In this document: positions 33,925 through 35,567 of the stretch, one piece after another
How positions within the stretch are numbered: the stretch's first letter is position 1
Layout: each line of letters opens with the position of its first letter
From: JAQUGA01 sp964521105
GTDB lineage: Bacteria; Bacteroidota; Bacteroidia; Bacteroidales; WCHB1-69
Assembly (NCBI GenBank): GCA_964521105.1
Contig: CAZFPO010000021.1
Coordinates: 1-35,567 of the forward strand
Direction of reading: 5' to 3'
DNA: 35,567 nt
The notes under the pieces: generated by a model
Told to the model about the DNA's origin: nothing
Seen by the model: the letters and a program-made list of their open reading frames with translations, nothing else
Database searches by the model: none
Translations under genes and position numbers: made by a program

Positions 33925-34527
33925 TTATTTTTTCATTGGACAAATTGGCAACACTTCTTTCCCCCACAACTCATTGATAACTTGAGCTAAAGAAGTATAC
34001 ATTGCAGATAAACCACATAATATCCCAACATAGCCAGCCCAAATGTGAATTTCATGAATTTCGGTAAAATAAGCTAATGCCAATAAATAGAAAAGAGCAA
34101 TCAGTAAGCCAAAAACAACTTGAAGGGCTCTATTTAACTTAAAGGTTCCTATAAACATTACTGTAGAAAACACACCCCACAACAACAAAAACCACCCCAT
34201 TTCGGGATGAGTTGGTGCTATTGATTGTGCAACTGTTGGAAAAATTGATGGTAAAACCCAAATACTAACTAATGAAATCCAAAAGAAACCATAGGCTGTA
34301 AATGCTAATGTTCCAAAGGTGTTATTTTTTTTCCATTCCATAATTCCAGCAATAACTTGAGCAATCCCTCCAACGAAAATACCCATAGCTAAAATAATAC
34401 TAGTTTTGTTGGTTATTCCTGCATTTGCTAAATTTAATAATACGGTGGTCATACCAAAACCAAGAAGTCCAATTGGAGCAGGATTTGATGTTGTATCGAC
34501 CATTTTCATGTTTACGGTTTCTTGCAT
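33925..34527 (-). CDS. Acetate uptake transporter family protein (GPR1/FUN34/YaaH)
   Basis: 200 residues with six predicted transmembrane helices. The family motif NPAPIGLLGFGMTT is at 16-29, and the residues FYLLALAYFTEI and GYVGILCGLSAMYTSLAQVINE match the end of SatP-like proteins, which carry acetate and succinate across the inner membrane. Bacteroidota that ferment to acetate commonly have one. It has its own promoter and shares a terminator with mltG. Confidence 0.9.
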   Translation of the reverse strand: MQETVNMKMVDTTSNPAPIGLLGFGMTTVLLNLANAGITNKTSIILAMGIFVGGIAQVIAGIMEWKKNNTFGTLAFTAYGFFWISLVSIWVLPSIFPTVAQSIAPTHPEMGWFLLLWGVFSTVMFIGTFKLNRALQVVFGLLIALFYLLALAYFTEIHEIHIWAGYVGILCGLSAMYTSLAQVINELWGKEVLPICPMKK

Positions 34528-34553
34528 GTTTGTTTATTTTTTTGTTTATTTGG

Positions 34554-34561
34554 CAAAAATA
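34554..34561 (-). promoter_or_regulatory. -7 promoter element of the acetate transporter gene
   Basis: TATTTTTG on the minus strand, about 27 bp before the ATG at 34527. Confidence 0.6.
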
Positions 34562-34663
34562 ATCAGGTTTTTAACATTTCCAAAAATATTTAAAAAACAA
34601 AGATTTATCTTTCAATTAAATATTTAGTTTTTTATTTCACGAAAAATCAACGTATTAAAATAA

Positions 34664-34700
34664 AAACGCTTTAAAATAGACTAAGCATTTTAAAGCGTTT
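34664..34700. terminator. Intrinsic terminator after the small winged-helix gene
   Basis: A perfect 14-bp stem, AAACGCTTTAAAAT (34664-34677) with ATTTTAAAGCGTTT (34687-34700), and a 9-nt loop. It lies 22 bp downstream of the gene's stop. Confidence 0.8.
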
Positions 34701-34721
34701 ATATTAACATTATAGGTGTTT

Positions 34722-34901
34722 TTACTTTTTAACCTCGTAGAAACATCTTTTTGGTGAGTAAATTTTATTTTCGACAACTAAGGTTTTAAAAATTTTATCA
34801 AGCTCTTTTTTATCGATGCCTGTTTTTTCGGCAACTTCACCAGGTCGAACAGGACCACCCATTTCGGTCATTGCATTTAATACTTTTTCTTTTTGTTCCA
34901 T
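34722..34901 (-). CDS. Small winged-helix protein (regulator-like)
   Basis: 59 residues from the ATG at 34901 (MEQKEKVLNAMTEMGGPVRPGEVAEKTGIDKKE and on): a single winged helix-turn-helix ending KRCFYEVKK. The pattern G-x-P-V-R-x-x-E-V-A-x-x-x-G-I is found in short, stand-alone wHTH proteins of anaerobes that sit near metabolic genes; it might bind DNA or be a protein-binding module. The longer frame from 34934 adds 11 unlikely residues. I see no clear TAnnTTTG. Function unknown. Confidence 0.75.
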   Translation of the reverse strand: MEQKEKVLNAMTEMGGPVRPGEVAEKTGIDKKELDKIFKTLVVENKIYSPKRCFYEVKK

Positions 34902-34976
34902 AATTTTATGATTTAAATTAGAAATTTGTAACAAACAATATGGTGTTTAGTTTATTTATGAGATAAATTAAATATA

Positions 34977-35567
34977 TTAGAACGAATATGTTAAAGCACA
35001 TAAAACTCGTAGGTTTTTTACTTCATTAATTTTTGCAGCAGGATATAGGTCAGATTCGTTTTGCACTATGCCTAAGCTATTTCGTTTATTTCCGTATGCA
35101 GCAACAGTATATTCAGCTTCAAACGAAAACTGTGTTTTTCCTCTAAAAAACTGAACTCTAGGTGCTACTCTATATATATAAGCAATATCGGGATTTCGAG
35201 AAAAATAAGTAGCTGTAGAATTCCAATTTTGGATATTTTTAGTGGAGCCAAGATTTTGTTCATACCCTCCAAAAATACCAAACGCAAAATTTTCAGACTT
35301 TTTATATCCTAAATCAATCCAAGCAGAAGCAACATCAAGCGTAGTATATTCCCAATCTCCTCTGTCTGGCACATCGGTACCATAATATCGCACTGCGTAA
35401 CCACCTAACATTAGTTGATTATACATGTTTTGCCCATAAACTCCTTTAATTTTGGCTTCAAATTTTGATGATTTCAATTTAACAAATGCCGTTACTGCCT
35501 TGGAAGTAATAGTTTTTGAAGTAACGATATTACTATCAGTGGTAATTCTAGGACGGAGAGTTTTATA
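34977..35567 (-). CDS. C-terminal part of an outer-membrane beta-barrel protein (5' end outside window)
   Basis: The frame is open to the right edge, so the 5' part is missing; the TTG at 35477 is internal. Alternating hydrophobic strands (MYNQLMLGGYAVRYYG, ENFAFGIFGGYEQNLG, FSFEAEYTVAAYGN) and a terminal aromatic residue in LRVLCALTYSF are typical of porin barrels handled by the BAM complex. At least 197 residues are present. The specific family cannot be told; DcaP- or porin-like proteins are candidates. Confidence 0.7.
   Translation of the reverse strand, partial: YKTLRPRITTDSNIVTSKTITSKAVTAFVKLKSSKFEAKIKGVYGQNMYNQLMLGGYAVRYYGTDVPDRGDWEYTTLDVASAWIDLGYKKSENFAFGIFGGYEQNLGSTKNIQNWNSTATYFSRNPDIAYIYRVAPRVQFFRGKTQFSFEAEYTVAAYGNKRNSLGIVQNESDLYPAAKINEVKNLRVLCALTYSF

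Overview
The window reads as a chromosomal segment of an AT-rich, probably anaerobic member of the Bacteroidota. Four things point there: type IX secretion (T9SS) sorting domains ending a partial protein and a C10 protease; the Bacteroidota -7 promoter element TAnnTTTG in front of at least twelve genes, with short leaders and no clear Shine-Dalgarno sites; a TonB-dependent receptor with a carboxypeptidase-like N-terminal extension; and families common in this phylum such as DUF3127, DUF4180 and DUF4143 ATPases. I found no rRNA, tRNA or CRISPR array.

Layout. 1-512: 3' end of a T9SS-secreted protein, then an octamer-repeat spacer. 763-1704: thioredoxin reductase. 1705-2542: a gene-poor stretch with the stump of a lipoprotein gene and 2.4 tandem copies of a 240-bp unit. 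2543-3754: first DUF4143 AAA ATPase. 3767-5071 (-): DEAD-box helicase. 5247-7812 (+): an MBOAT acyltransferase gene broken by an in-frame TAA, plus an AlgX/AlgJ-like partner, suggesting surface-polysaccharide acylation. 7846-14982 (-): a long metal/Fe-S cluster, made of a DUF134 regulator, three NifX-family proteins, DUF5320, DUF89, a ZIP transporter gene broken by an in-frame TGA, two MinD-type ATPases with inserted ferredoxin domains, OsmC, and a methionine gamma-lyase-like enzyme. 15134-17980 (-): TonB receptor and a small His/Cys-rich protein, probably for metal uptake. 18012-19805 (-): C10 protease with DUF4180. 19905-21065 (+): class V aminotransferase. 21062-24507 (-): methyltransferase-glycosyltransferase fusion and a GT-C-like membrane protein. 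24615-26088: second DUF4143 ATPase gene with 32-bp tandem repeats on both sides. 26185-30804 (-): M16 peptidase and dnaX. 31071-33871 (+): DUF3127, NlpC/P60, GNAT and MltG. 33925-35567 (-): acetate transporter family protein, small winged-helix protein and the 3' end of a barrel protein.

The most interesting points are the 32-bp array split by an ATPase gene; the 240-bp units, each with a promoter-like element and a perfect hairpin; the DUF134/NifX/MinD-ferredoxin cluster, which resembles the orange-protein (ORP) complex genes of sulfate reducers; twin operator-like palindromes at the DUF134 promoter; interleaved inverted repeats inside that cluster; and two genes each interrupted by one in-frame stop.
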